Assembly: GCA_963665495.1 (NCBI GenBank)
Contig: OY762289.1
Span: forward strand, 5,394,001 to 5,458,000
DNA from: G963665495 sp963665495
Lineage (GTDB): Bacteria; Desulfobacterota; Desulfovibrionia; Desulfovibrionales; Desulfovibrionaceae
Direction of reading: 5' to 3'
Length of the DNA: 64,000 nt
A program made the position numbers and the translations under genes. Positions 1 to 8,517 of the stretch are shown here, in pieces. Every line of letters starts with the position of its first letter. The first letter of the stretch is position 1. The notes beneath the pieces were generated by a model, which saw only the letters and a program-made list of their open reading frames with translations, was not told where the DNA came from and ran no database searches.

Positions 1-108
1 CGTGGCGATGACGGCTGTGCCTCCAAGGGAAAACACCAGGGGAAGCCCGAGCAACAGGAAAAAAATGAGCATCCCGAAAACGATCAGGGTCAACATTGCA
101 ATACTCAT
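1..108 (-). CDS. dctM: TRAP transporter large permease (DctM), N-terminal fragment
   Basis: Only the first 36 residues are inside the window; the gene runs off its left edge. The visible peptide starts MSIAMLTLIVFGMLIFFLLL and continues with GLPLVFSLGGTAV, the standard first membrane helix of the DctM/12-TM subunit of tripartite ATP-independent periplasmic transporters. It starts 8 bases beyond the stop of the DctQ gene on the same strand and follows DctP and DctQ, so the order DctP-DctQ-DctM is intact. The family couples substrate uptake to a Na+ or H+ gradient in the inner membrane. The substrate cannot be read from this fragment. Confidence 0.85.
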   Translation of the reverse strand, partial: MSIAMLTLIVFGMLIFFLLLGLPLVFSLGGTAVIAT

Positions 109-116
109 TGGACTAT

Positions 117-617
117 CTACTCCCGTTCACCAGTGGTTAAAAATAGGACGTCCCGCACGAACGCCGCAATTCCCTGTATCAACAGGAGGAATGTTCCCAG
201 CGGCAGACAGAGCAGCACGGGCCAGAGAAGCGGATTCCAGTCCGAACCCGTGCCCTGTCCCTTGCTGAATGCTTCCCAGAAATAGCGGGAGCTTTCATAA
301 AGCAGCACCGAGCAATAGAGCAGAAAACCAATGGCTGTGATGAGATTGAAACGGGCCTGGTTTTTTTCTGAAACCGCGCCGTAAAGGGCGTTCATATTTA
401 CATGTCCCTTTTTCAAATGCGTATATCCGGCGCCCAGCAACGTGTATCCGGCAAAAAGAAAAGTGGTCAGTTCCGTTCCCCATACGGTGGGGGCTTTGAA
501 GACATAGCGCAGGAACACCTCCATCACCATGATCACCAGGATGGGGACGATCATGAGCGCAACGACGTTGCCCACCATTTCATTGGTTTTATCCACTGCA
601 TTAAGCAATCGATTCAT
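117..617 (-). CDS. dctQ: TRAP transporter small permease (DctQ)
   Basis: The 166-residue protein has four hydrophobic segments, roughly residues 14-36, 50-70, 90-112 and 132-155, as expected for the 4-TM DctQ subunit. The motif EVFLRYVFKAPTVWGTELT lies between helices 1 and 2 and matches the family's R-Y-x-F-x-x-P-x-x-W-x-x-E pattern. A ribosome-binding site (AAGGAG) precedes the ATG. The gene lies between DctP (gap about 90 bases) and DctM (gap 8 bases), forming one transport operon on the minus strand. DctQ assembles with DctM in the inner membrane. Confidence 0.9.
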   Translation of the reverse strand: MNRLLNAVDKTNEMVGNVVALMIVPILVIMVMEVFLRYVFKAPTVWGTELTTFLFAGYTLLGAGYTHLKKGHVNMNALYGAVSEKNQARFNLITAIGFLLYCSVLLYESSRYFWEAFSKGQGTGSDWNPLLWPVLLCLPLGTFLLLIQGIAAFVRDVLFLTTGERE

Positions 618-708
618 GCCGACTCCTTTTTCGAATTTTCAAAATGTGGAAAGAGGTCTTGCATCCGTATGGGGACACGGGACCTCTTTCCTATGCAGTG
701 TGTTAAGC

Positions 709-1776
709 TTATTTGCGAACCAGTCTGGGCCGCTCGCTGATGACTTTGGACGTCTTCATAATCAGGTCCACGACTTTCTTGCTCACAGGATCCAGTTCCG
801 CCTGGGCCCTGATGATCTCGTCAGACTGCTTTTTCAGCGTTGCCAGATCGCTGTCCGGAAGCGTGTTGAACTCGACGCCGGCCTTTTTCATGGTTTCCAC
901 CGCCAGGCAGCTGCCGTAGGTGGAAATGGTGGCGCGTTCGAGAGCGAACACCCGCGTGGCGACGCGCAGGCACTCCTGCAGGTCTTCGGGCAGGGATTTG
1001 AAGGTATCCATGTTGATCAGCATGTCTTCGGTATCGAAGTCGATGAGGGAAGGACCGCAATAGAATTTGGCCACTTCGTGGAGTTTGGTGGCCACGAAAC
1101 CGTAGGGGGATCCCCAGTTGACGCCGTCGATGACGCCGGTGGAAAGTCCGGTGTACAGTTCTTCGCCGGGGAGGCGGGCAATGGCTGCGCCCTGAGCTTT
1201 CCAGAGATCCGCCACAACGCCGAAACTTCTGACTTTCAGCCCTTCGTAGTCCTTGAGAGTTTTGATGGGTTTGGTGGACATGGTGGCGCCCCATTCATCG
1301 GAATAAATCGGGCCCAGTAAGTAGATTCCCTTAGTAGCGAACTGTTCGCGGCTGATGTCGAGCAACCCGGCTTCGTACCACAAATAATCGTGTTCTTCGA
1401 CGACATCGAAAGCAAAGGGCACTCCCCATGCCCACATGGTGTAGGGGAAGATGCCTTTCCAGTAGCATTGGGCTCCATAGCCCATTTCAACGACGCCCAT
1501 GCCGACGCTGTCTATCAGATCGAAGGTGGCAACCAGCGCTCCGGGGGGGTAAGGCTTGATTTCAATACGGCCGCCGGACATGAGATAAACTCTTTGGCAA
1601 AAACGGGGCACCAGCTCTTCCCATTCTTTCCAGCCGGGTCCGAGGAAGGATTGAAGTTTGAACGAATATTCAGGACTTTTTGCAAATGATTTGCCCGCTG
1701 CACCAAACATTCCGGTCATGACTGCACCGGCAACGCCTGCTTTGATAAAATCTCGTCTCTTCATCTGTGATTTCAT
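709..1776 (-). CDS. dctP: TRAP transporter solute-binding protein (DctP family), Tat-type signal
   Basis: The 355-residue periplasmic binding protein begins MKSQMKRRDFIKAGVAGAVM, a twin-arginine signal (RRDFIK) with cleavage expected after about residue 32 (KSFA). The mature protein has DctP-family features, including KTLKDYEGLKVRSFGVVADLW, where an arginine usually clamps the substrate carboxylate, and TGVIDGVNWGSPYGF. An AAAAGGAG ribosome-binding site lies 7 bases before the chosen ATG; an internal ATG 12 bases later is possible. The gene heads the DctPQM operon. The nearby 2-oxoacid dehydrogenase genes suggest, but do not prove, an organic acid or acetoin-related substrate. Confidence 0.9.
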   Translation of the reverse strand: MKSQMKRRDFIKAGVAGAVMTGMFGAAGKSFAKSPEYSFKLQSFLGPGWKEWEELVPRFCQRVYLMSGGRIEIKPYPPGALVATFDLIDSVGMGVVEMGYGAQCYWKGIFPYTMWAWGVPFAFDVVEEHDYLWYEAGLLDISREQFATKGIYLLGPIYSDEWGATMSTKPIKTLKDYEGLKVRSFGVVADLWKAQGAAIARLPGEELYTGLSTGVIDGVNWGSPYGFVATKLHEVAKFYCGPSLIDFDTEDMLINMDTFKSLPEDLQECLRVATRVFALERATISTYGSCLAVETMKKAGVEFNTLPDSDLATLKKQSDEIIRAQAELDPVSKKVVDLIMKTSKVISERPRLVRK

Positions 1777-2235
1777 GTTGTTCTCCTTTTATGGCTTTGA
1801 TTAGACCATCGAGCACTGTCAGCAAATGACCTTACTTGTCGTCAAACAACCATCTTACACTGTGCAGAGTCATATTATTCAAAAACTAATAATTATTTTT
1901 CATTCACAACACGTATCATGATTTTTAGTTGTGCAATAAATAATTATTGTTTCTTGAATTTTTAAGATTTATATAAGTAAAAAGCCTTTCCTATTCTTTG
2001 TTATAAATATTTTATTCATGTTGTTTTGCGTAAATTGCGGCGTCCCTGAAAACGGCTTGGCATCTGGCATGATGCTGGAGACGCCGTTTTCAGGGAACTC
2101 GGGGCCACATCAAGGGTTAATGGAGTGGAATATGGAGAACAGGCAGCCATGGGAGGATGTGCAATAGAGACGGGCCGTCTGAATGCTGCCTGTTTCTCGG
2201 CGATATTGCCGGAAGAAAAGATGCGGAGGCGATGC
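1777..2235. other. Intergenic region between TRAP operon and VOC gene
   Basis: These 459 bases contain no supported gene. The part next to dctP (about 1860-2030) is strikingly AT-rich and is the likely promoter region of the minus-strand TRAP operon, but no convincing -35/-10 pair or sigma-54 box was found there. The other end holds a large inverted repeat described separately. Confidence 0.6.
2043..2096 (-). terminator. Long stem-loop downstream of the VOC gene
   Basis: TCCCTGAAAACGGC (2043-2056) is perfectly complementary to GCCGTTTTCAGGGA (2083-2096). The 26-base loop contains a second small stem, GCATC (2060-2064) with GATGC (2071-2075). It lies about 140 bases past the stop of the VOC gene and ahead of the TRAP operon on the minus strand, so a terminator or attenuator for the upstream operon is the simplest reading. 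There is no clear T-run directly after it. Confidence 0.5.
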
Positions 2236-2685
2236 TCAGTTATTCTGCGTATCGTCATATTGTACCAGTTCGATGGTATTCCCTTCGAAATCTTTCATAT
2301 ACGTGGCCCATACGCCCGGGCGCAGGTTTTGCGGGGCGCAATGGAATGAGACGCCTTCGTCAGTCAGTCGCGCGTACAGCTCGTGGAGACCTTCCACACG
2401 CAGGGCAAAATGCGTCAGACCGTAATCGCACTGCCTCGCTATCTGGGCTTTTTCCCCCTGGGGGTGGATGTAATGAAACAGTTCCAGTTTGGCGCCGTAC
2501 CCCGTAAGCATGACAATACGGGTGGCCACATTTTCCAGGCCAACCACATTGCTGAGAGGCAATCCCTCCCTCAGGTCGGCTTCCCAGAGAATGTTGAAGC
2601 CCAGCAACGTGTTGTAGAAGTGAAGAGCCTTCTCCATATCTTCCACCGAAATGGCCACGTGATGAAACTCCATGGTCTGCGTCAT
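2236..2685 (-). CDS. VOC-superfamily (glyoxalase/bleomycin-resistance-like) protein
   Basis: The 149-residue protein has the paired beta-alpha-beta-beta-beta modules of the vicinal-oxygen-chelate fold. FHHVAISVEDMEKALHFY opens the first half, LTHFALRVEGLHEL the second, and GNTIELVQY near the C-terminus carries the usual metal-binding glutamate. The histidines in FHHVAI and LTHFAL are the likely other ligands. The family covers glyoxalase I, methylmalonyl-CoA epimerase and extradiol dioxygenases, and the sequence alone does not choose among them; at one domain it is too short for a typical two-domain dioxygenase. It follows lpdA by about 100 bases and is probably the last gene of the dehydrogenase operon. 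Confidence 0.75.
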   Translation of the reverse strand: MTQTMEFHHVAISVEDMEKALHFYNTLLGFNILWEADLREGLPLSNVVGLENVATRIVMLTGYGAKLELFHYIHPQGEKAQIARQCDYGLTHFALRVEGLHELYARLTDEGVSFHCAPQNLRPGVWATYMKDFEGNTIELVQYDDTQNN

Positions 2686-2784
2686 CTGCTCACCTCGTTG
2701 AATCTTTTCCCGGATTCTCCCGCCGGGTAAGGGCGGCAGGAGAATCCGCAGGGAAAGAGAGTTGTCCTGGCGGTTGGTTTCGCC

Positions 2785-4185
2785 TTATCCGTTATATTTT
2801 TTGCGCGGTGGAGCGTGCAGAGCGCGTCCCGACCAGTCCAGAGCCGCCTCCAGAATCGTCTCATTCAGCGTCGGGTGGGGTTTCACCACATGCTGAAAAT
2901 CCTCCACCACGGCTTCCACTCCGACCAAAGCGATGGCCTCGCCGATCATTTCCGTGGCACCTTCGCCCGCGATGTGAACGCCCAGAATTTCGCCGCTTTG
3001 TTTTTCGCCGATGATTTTCACAAAGCCTTCCTGGGCGCCCTTGGCCGCGGCAGCGCCGCTGAATTGAAAGGGAAAACGTCCGACAGTAAATTTCAGGTCT
3101 TTGGCTTTTGCCTGCTCCTCGGTCAGTCCGATGCTGCCGATTTCCACAGGACCCCAGATGCAACTGGGGATCTGCATTTCAGGCGTCGTCGTGATGTGCC
3201 CGGCCATGAGTTCCACGGCGGCCTCGGCCTCGGCAGAGGCTTTGTGGGCCAGCATCATGCCGCCGATGACATCGCCGATGGCGTATACGCCGGCAAGGCT
3301 GGTTTTGAAGGACTTGTCCACCTTGATGAACGGCCCTTCCATGGTCAGCCCGAGATGCTCCACGCCGTCCAGGCACGGAGCCCGGCCCGTGGCGGCAAGC
3401 AGACAGTCCACGGTCAGGGAGGCCTCTTTGCCGGACTGGTCCGCGTACGTCATGGTGACGGTGTTCTCCGCAGGCTGCACGGAGACCACCTTGGTGCCCA
3501 GATGGAGTTCGATGCCCATCTGGAGTGCTTTTTTGGTGGTCAGCGCGCGTACGTCGGCGTCTTCGGTCATCAGAAGGTCAGGCAGGATTTCAAAGATGGC
3601 GACTTCGCGCCCCATGTTGGCGAATATCCCGGCCATTTCCACGCCGATGACTCCGCCGCCGATGATGGCGATGCGCTGGGGGATTGTTTCCGAATCCAGG
3701 GTCTGGTCCGTGGTCTGCACCAAGCGGCCGTCCACTTGTAAAAAGGGCAGAACCTGCGGACGAGACCCTGTAGCCAGGAGAATGTTTTTGGCTTCATATT
3801 CGGAGGCTGATCCGTTTTGCGCCTCAACGGACACAACCCCGGATTTTTTGATGCGTCCAATGCCATGGACGAGCTTGATGCCATTGGCTTTGAGCAGCCC
3901 TTCGATGCCGCCCACCAGACCTTTGACCAGGGCGCGTTTGCGGGCCACCATGGCGTCTACGGCAATGCCCAGCTGCTGGTTGCCGGTGAGAACGGCGGAC
4001 TGTTTGGCCTGCTTCAGCAGCTTGCTGTCGTTGTAAAAGGATTTGGTGGGAATGCATCCGCGGTTCAGGCAGGTGCCGCCCAGGCTGTCTTTTTCCACCA
4101 GCAGCACGGACATGCCCAGTTGGGCAGCGCGGATGGCGCCTACGTATCCGCCGGGCCCTCCGCCGATGACTATAAGGTCGTACAT
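2785..4185 (-). CDS. lpdA: Dihydrolipoyl dehydrogenase (E3)
   Basis: This 466-residue flavoprotein reoxidises dihydrolipoamide on E2 and reduces NAD+. The N-terminal FAD-binding motif is VIGGGPGGYVGAIRAAQLG, followed by the redox disulfide motif GGTCLNRGCIPTKS (two cysteines five apart). The NAD motif is IAIIGGGVIGVEMAGIF near residue 180, and the C-terminal dimerisation domain carries the catalytic VKPHPTLNETILEA. Length is normal for the family. It starts 10 bases after the E2 stop, and gene order E1 alpha, E1 beta, E2, E3 is complete, so this is the dedicated E3 of the complex. Confidence 0.95.
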   Translation of the reverse strand: MYDLIVIGGGPGGYVGAIRAAQLGMSVLLVEKDSLGGTCLNRGCIPTKSFYNDSKLLKQAKQSAVLTGNQQLGIAVDAMVARKRALVKGLVGGIEGLLKANGIKLVHGIGRIKKSGVVSVEAQNGSASEYEAKNILLATGSRPQVLPFLQVDGRLVQTTDQTLDSETIPQRIAIIGGGVIGVEMAGIFANMGREVAIFEILPDLLMTEDADVRALTTKKALQMGIELHLGTKVVSVQPAENTVTMTYADQSGKEASLTVDCLLAATGRAPCLDGVEHLGLTMEGPFIKVDKSFKTSLAGVYAIGDVIGGMMLAHKASAEAEAAVELMAGHITTTPEMQIPSCIWGPVEIGSIGLTEEQAKAKDLKFTVGRFPFQFSGAAAAKGAQEGFVKIIGEKQSGEILGVHIAGEGATEMIGEAIALVGVEAVVEDFQHVVKPHPTLNETILEAALDWSGRALHAPPRKKYNG

Positions 4186-4195
4186 GGAGCTTCCT

Positions 4196-5908
4196 TTATA
4201 TGTTCAGGAAGGTGAAAGCCGGGTTTTCCAGCTTGTCCTTCAATCTTTGGAGAAAATCAGAGGCCATGGAGCCGTCCACAATACGGTGGTCGACGGAAAG
4301 CCCCAGGGTGGTGACATTGCGCTGTTTCACCTGTCCTTCGTCCAGGTAGAGTTCCTGCCTGGTCGCGGGGACGCTCAGGATGGCGGACTGGGGCGGATTG
4401 ATGATGGCAGTGAACTGCCGTACGCCGCTCTGGGCCAGGCTGGAGATGGTGAAGGTCCCGCGGGTCATTTCATCTACGGTCAACTTGCCCGCGCGTGCTC
4501 TGGCAACCAGATCGCTGCGCTGGCGCGCGACATCGGCCAGGCCTGCCTTGTCCACGTCCAGGAGCGCCGGGACAATCAGTCCGCCCGGAAGCGCCACGGC
4601 CAGTCCCACGTTGATCTGCGTATTGTAGCGTACGGAGTCTCCGGATCCTTCTCCCATGCAGGAAGCATTCAATTCGGGGAAATCGCGCAGGCACAGGGCC
4701 ACGGCCTTGAGCATGAAATCGTTGACCGAAATCCGGATTCCCGAACTTTCCTCGAATTGCGTCAGAATCTGTTTGCGGAATGTCAGCAGGGGATTCAGGC
4801 AGACATCCATGAAGAAGTAGATATGCGGTGCGCTGAATTTGGACTCGCACATCCGGCGGGCAATGACCTTGCGCATGTTGTCCATGGGCACGATCTTCGG
4901 AGAGCCGGATTCCTGGACGGCTGCGGTCTGTGGGCAGGAAGCCTGTGCGGCGCCGCGTACATCTTCGCGCATGATGCGTCCGCGTACGCCCGTACCCTGT
5001 ACGTCGGCCAGGTTCACGCCGCTGGCCGCGGCTTCGAATTTGGCCAGGCTGGAGGCCTTGGGCTGTGCGGAAAGGGCGTTCTGCACATCCTTATATAGAA
5101 TTTCGCCCGTAGGTCCTGTGGGAGAGACGCTTTCCAGGGCAAGGCCTTTTTCATTCGCCAGCTTGCGCGCTGCAGGCACTGCGCGGATGATACCGGAAGC
5201 AGATACGGAGGGCTTTGCCTGCGGTACGGGGGGTGCCGCGGGTTGAGCGGCCTGGGCGGGAGCGGATGCGGGGGCTGCAGCGCTGCCGATGATGCCGGGA
5301 TCCACACCTGGGTCCGTGATGTAGGCCACCACGGTCAGCAGGTCGGCTTCGACCCCTTCGCCAAAGAGTATTTTTGCCAGCACGCCGCTGACGGGTGCTT
5401 CCACTTCGGTGGTGACTTTTTCGGTTTCCACCACAAAAAGGGACTGACCCTGTACTACTGTGTCACCTTCCTTGAACAGCCACTGGGTAATGGTGCCTTT
5501 TTCCACCGTGACGCCCAGCATGGGCAGAACAACTTCCGTGACGCCTTGCTGAGGGGCGGCCTGCACCGGTTGTACCGGCCGTTCGGCCTGGGCGATCTGG
5601 CCGGAATCGGCTTGTTGTGCGGCGGGAGCGGGCTGCTCCTGGGGCTGCGGAATCTCGTCTGCGCTTTCCCCTTCTTCCAGAATGTGGGAAACCACAGTGA
5701 GAATCGGCACTTCCTGGCCATCAGGAACCAGAATCGGTCCGAGGATCCCTGTGGCAGGGGACTCCACCTCGGTAGTGACCTTTTCGGTTTCCACCACGAA
5801 CAGGATTTCGCCCTTGGCGACTTTTTCTCCCGGCTTTTTCAGCCACTGGACCACAGTGCCTTGTTCGACAGTGACACCCAGCATGGGGATAACTATTTCG
5901 ACGGCCAT
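4196..5908 (-). CDS. acoC: 2-oxoacid/acetoin dehydrogenase E2 acyltransferase with two lipoyl domains
   Basis: The protein has 570 residues. I chose the ATG at 5908 because it gives MAVEIVIPMLG and has AGGAGG upstream; a longer frame exists but its extra residues are not family-like. Domains in order: lipoyl domain 1 (about 1-76, VETEKVTTEVE around the lipoylated lysine), an Ala/Pro/Gln linker, lipoyl domain 2 (about 124-200, same lysine motif), another linker, two consecutive subunit-binding-like motifs (PAARKLANEKGL... and GVNLADVQGTGVRGRI), then the catalytic domain ending with SVDHRIVDG, the HxxxDG active-site motif. The duplicated binding motif is unusual. The product would be an acyl-CoA, acetyl-CoA if the substrate is acetoin. 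Confidence 0.9.
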   Translation of the reverse strand: MAVEIVIPMLGVTVEQGTVVQWLKKPGEKVAKGEILFVVETEKVTTEVESPATGILGPILVPDGQEVPILTVVSHILEEGESADEIPQPQEQPAPAAQQADSGQIAQAERPVQPVQAAPQQGVTEVVLPMLGVTVEKGTITQWLFKEGDTVVQGQSLFVVETEKVTTEVEAPVSGVLAKILFGEGVEADLLTVVAYITDPGVDPGIIGSAAAPASAPAQAAQPAAPPVPQAKPSVSASGIIRAVPAARKLANEKGLALESVSPTGPTGEILYKDVQNALSAQPKASSLAKFEAAASGVNLADVQGTGVRGRIMREDVRGAAQASCPQTAAVQESGSPKIVPMDNMRKVIARRMCESKFSAPHIYFFMDVCLNPLLTFRKQILTQFEESSGIRISVNDFMLKAVALCLRDFPELNASCMGEGSGDSVRYNTQINVGLAVALPGGLIVPALLDVDKAGLADVARQRSDLVARARAGKLTVDEMTRGTFTISSLAQSGVRQFTAIINPPQSAILSVPATRQELYLDEGQVKQRNVTTLGLSVDHRIVDGSMASDFLQRLKDKLENPAFTFLNI

Positions 5909-5918
5909 GAGATTCCTC

Positions 5919-6896
5919 CTAATATTTTGCCAACCGCTCAATGGCGGGAAGGAGGTCTTTGACGTCGGGAATGAACGCCTGCTCCAGAGGAGGTGAGAAC
6001 GGCACCGGGGTATCCGGAGAACAGACTCTGGCAATGGGCGCTTTGAGGTATTCAATCACTTCTTCGCTGGCAATGGCCGCGATTTCGGCGGCTACGCCAC
6101 AGCTTTTGTGCCCTTCGTCCGCCACAAGCAGTCTGCCTGTTTTCTTGACGGACTCCAGAATGGTTTCCTTATCCAGGGGAACCAGCGTACGGGGGTCGAT
6201 GACTTCGACGCTGATACCTTTTTCCGCCGCTTTTTCCGCGGCATCCAGAGAGCGCTGGACCATGGCGAAGGTTGCGACGATGGTGATGTCCGCGCCTTCG
6301 CGCCGGACCACGGCTTTGCCGAAGGGAATGGTATATTCTTCTTCCGGAACATCGCCTTTGGTGATGTAGAGTTTCTTGTGTTCCACAAAGATGACCGGAT
6401 TGTCGTTTTTGATGGATTCCACAAGCAGTCCCTTGGCGTCGTAGGGCGTGGCCGGTGCGGCTATGTAAAGGCCGGGGACCTGCATGAACCAGGACTGCAG
6501 GGATTGCGAATGCTGTGCGGCGGTACCGCGTCCGGCGCCGATGTTGGTGCGCAGGACCATGGGAACTTTGCCCCTGCCACCGAACATATAGTGCATTTTG
6601 GCCATCTGGTTGACGATCATGTCCATGCACACGGTGGTGAAATCCATAAACATGATTTCCACCACGGGACGCATGCCCGTAAGGGCTGCTCCGACTCCGG
6701 CGCCGACAAAGCCGGCTTCGGCAATGGGGACGTCCACCACTCTGTCTTTTCCGTATTTCTCCATCAGGCCGGCGGTCACCTGAAAGACGCCGCCGAACTG
6801 GCCGATATCTTCACCCAGCAGGACCACGGTGTTGTCGACCGCCATGCGCTGGTCCAAAGCTTCGTTGAGTGCCTGGCAATAGGTAATCTGTCTCAT
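5919..6896 (-). CDS. acoB: 2-oxoacid/acetoin dehydrogenase E1 component, beta subunit
   Basis: The protein has 325 residues and begins MRQITYCQALNEALDQRMAV, with the family motif VVLLGEDIGQFGGVFQVT shortly after. GFVGAGVGAALTGMRPVVEIMFMDF and GGRGKVPMVLRTNIGAGRG are typical of the transketolase pyrimidine-binding domain, and the C-terminal transketolase domain (about 200-325) includes VIDPRTLVPLD. The start at 6896 lies 2 bases after the E1 alpha stop, consistent with translational coupling; an upstream in-frame extension overlaps E1 alpha and is not conserved in character. With E1 alpha it forms the TPP-dependent heterotetramer. Confidence 0.93.
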   Translation of the reverse strand: MRQITYCQALNEALDQRMAVDNTVVLLGEDIGQFGGVFQVTAGLMEKYGKDRVVDVPIAEAGFVGAGVGAALTGMRPVVEIMFMDFTTVCMDMIVNQMAKMHYMFGGRGKVPMVLRTNIGAGRGTAAQHSQSLQSWFMQVPGLYIAAPATPYDAKGLLVESIKNDNPVIFVEHKKLYITKGDVPEEEYTIPFGKAVVRREGADITIVATFAMVQRSLDAAEKAAEKGISVEVIDPRTLVPLDKETILESVKKTGRLLVADEGHKSCGVAAEIAAIASEEVIEYLKAPIARVCSPDTPVPFSPPLEQAFIPDVKDLLPAIERLAKY

Positions 6897-6898
6897 GG

Positions 6899-7870
6899 TT
6901 AGCCCTCGCTCGCGTAGATGTCTTGGTGCAGTTCTTCCAGGGCGGGAAACTCGGAAGTGCGGGCGAATTCCACGCATTCGTCGATACGCGCTGTGACGGC
7001 GTCGTCCAGTTCTGCCAGTTCCGCTTTGGTGGCTACTTGTTCCTTGATCAGGTATTTGGCGAAGCGTTCGATGGGATCTTTTTTGCGCCATTGAGCGATT
7101 TCTTCGCGCGAGCGGTACCGCTCGCCCTGGTTGGGGTCGCCCTCATGGTGGCCGCGCCAGCGGTAGGTCTTGCATTCGATCAGCGAAGGACCTTCCTGGG
7201 CGCGCGCACGCTTGGCCGCTTTCTGAACCGCTTCGAAAACTTCCAGCACGTTGTTGCCGTCCACGGTCTGTCCGGGCATGTTGTAAGCCATGGCCCGTAC
7301 GGAGAGATCGCGGATGGGGGTCTGGTTTTCGTGCGGATTGGAGATGCCGTAGAGATTATTTTCACAGACATAGATCACAGGCAGCTTGAACTGTGCGGCC
7401 AGATTCAGGCTTTCGTGAAAAGTGCCGTTGTTTGATGAGTTGTCGCCGAAAAAGCAAACCGAGACCTGGTCCGTGCCGCGCCACTTCGCGGACCATCCCG
7501 CTCCCGTGGCGATGGGCAGGCCGCCTCCGGCGATGCCGTTTGCGCCGAGAATGCCGATGTCCATGTCCGCTATGTGCATGGAACCGCCTTTCCCTTTGCA
7601 GTAGCCCGTACGTTTTCCGAATAATTCGGCCATCATTTCATTGAGCTTGGATCCTTTGGCAATGACATGGCCATGGCCGCGGTGGGTGCTGGTGATGTAA
7701 TCGTCGTCGCGCAGTGCGGAGCATACGCCCACCGCCACTGCTTCCTGGCCCGTATAAAGATGTGCCAGACCGGGGACCAGCCCTCTGGCGTAGAGGTCAG
7801 CGATCCGTTCCTCGAACTGGCGGATAGTGACCATGGATTGGTACATCTGCAACAAAATGACTCGTTCCAT
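6899..7870 (-). CDS. acoA: Acetoin dehydrogenase-type E1 component, alpha subunit (TPP-dependent)
   Basis: The protein has 323 residues. It contains LYTGQEAVAVGVCSALRDDD, the substrate/TPP segment THRGHGHVIAKG, and the TPP-Mg motif FFGDNSSNNGTFHESLNLA (GDxxxNxG variant), followed by LPVIYVCENNLYGIS. The run KGKGGSMHIADMDIGILGAN resembles AcoA acetoin dehydrogenases more than pyruvate dehydrogenase E1 alpha. That resemblance, the neighbouring AcoR-like activator and the sigma-54 promoter support acetoin as the substrate, but another short 2-oxo compound cannot be excluded. It is the first gene of the minus-strand operon. Confidence 0.85.
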   Translation of the reverse strand: MERVILLQMYQSMVTIRQFEERIADLYARGLVPGLAHLYTGQEAVAVGVCSALRDDDYITSTHRGHGHVIAKGSKLNEMMAELFGKRTGYCKGKGGSMHIADMDIGILGANGIAGGGLPIATGAGWSAKWRGTDQVSVCFFGDNSSNNGTFHESLNLAAQFKLPVIYVCENNLYGISNPHENQTPIRDLSVRAMAYNMPGQTVDGNNVLEVFEAVQKAAKRARAQEGPSLIECKTYRWRGHHEGDPNQGERYRSREEIAQWRKKDPIERFAKYLIKEQVATKAELAELDDAVTARIDECVEFARTSEFPALEELHQDIYASEG

Positions 7871-7930
7871 TGGCTTGTTTCCTCCGAAGAGCTGATTCGA
7901 TTTTCAAGATGCGGCGTGTTAGCGAATGAA

Positions 7931-7945
7931 GCAAAGGGGGTGCCA
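7931..7945 (-). promoter_or_regulatory. Sigma-54 (-24/-12) promoter of the aco operon
   Basis: Read on the minus strand the sequence is TGGCACCCCCTTTGC. It has a perfect TGGCAC -24 box and TTGC -12 box with the invariant GG and GC dinucleotides correctly spaced. It ends about 60 bases upstream of the acoA start codon, leaving a short leader. The divergent gene encodes a sigma-54-dependent activator, so promoter and activator match. Confidence 0.88.
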
Positions 7946-8046
7946 AATGGATATATCTGCTTAAAAGTAGCTGTAACACCTTGTTATCTCTCAAATGATT
8001 TTTTTCGTGACCCTGGCGGTCGGGGAAAAAGAAGAAATGCAGAAAC

Positions 8047-8081
8047 GTCTCAAAGGTGTCTCGTGAGATGCTTGTGAGACA
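8047..8081. promoter_or_regulatory. Candidate activator-binding sites (GTCTC/GAGAC repeats)
   Basis: GTCTC (8047-8051) is followed by TGTCTC (8057-8062) and its inverse GAGACA (8076-8081), giving an inverted repeat TGTCTC-N13-GAGACA about 110-135 bases upstream of the sigma-54 boxes, a usual distance for an enhancer-like activator site. Two further GAGAC copies lie at 8252-8256 and 8262-8266, nearer the activator gene. Assignment to the AcoR-like protein is inference. Confidence 0.5.
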
Positions 8082-8517
8082 GTGTTAAAACGAATTTTGC
8101 TTGTTATATTTGTCACAAGCGTTTTTTACAACGTTGTAACCATATGAATTGTTCAGTAAAATGAAAGATAAATGATAGAATTGTTGCATAGGTACGCTTG
8201 TTGCTTAATCATATAATATGGTTTAGGCTGCGTTATAGTTACTCTCTCGATGAGACAATTTGAGACGGGAGTTTGCTTATGCACAATAAAGACTTGTACG
8301 GTTTGCCTTGCAGTCGGAGAGTTTCTGATAGTGCGCGCTGGTCCAGTATTGATGTCGTCAAAGCGCTTAGTTACGGAAAATATTGCTGCAAGTGCTTCAA
8401 GTCTTTTGTGAAACTGTATTCTTACGCCGTATTATTCAAAAAAGAGCATGTCGGCTGTTTCACCGAGCCCCGCACTGTCTCATGCCCCCGCGGGCTGTTT
8501 CAAAAGGAGGGCGCTGC
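8082..8517. other. Long leader/intergenic region before the activator gene
   Basis: These roughly 436 bases separate the presumed activator sites from the activator start. They are AT-rich to about 8240 and hold two GAGAC copies at 8252-8266. A possible -10 (TATAAT, 8212-8217) has no well-spaced -35. Short open frames here have no recognisable product. Nothing else is supported. Confidence 0.4.

Noticed and set aside
2236..2685. Extradiol dioxygenase that could feed the meta-cleavage genes
   Set aside because: It is a single VOC module of 149 residues in the acetoin operon, too short for a typical two-domain ring-cleavage enzyme and 20 kb away.
8383..8517. Upstream extension of the AcoR-like gene
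   Set aside because: The 45 extra codons lack a ribosome-binding site and family character, while the ATG at 8518 has AAAAGGAGG.
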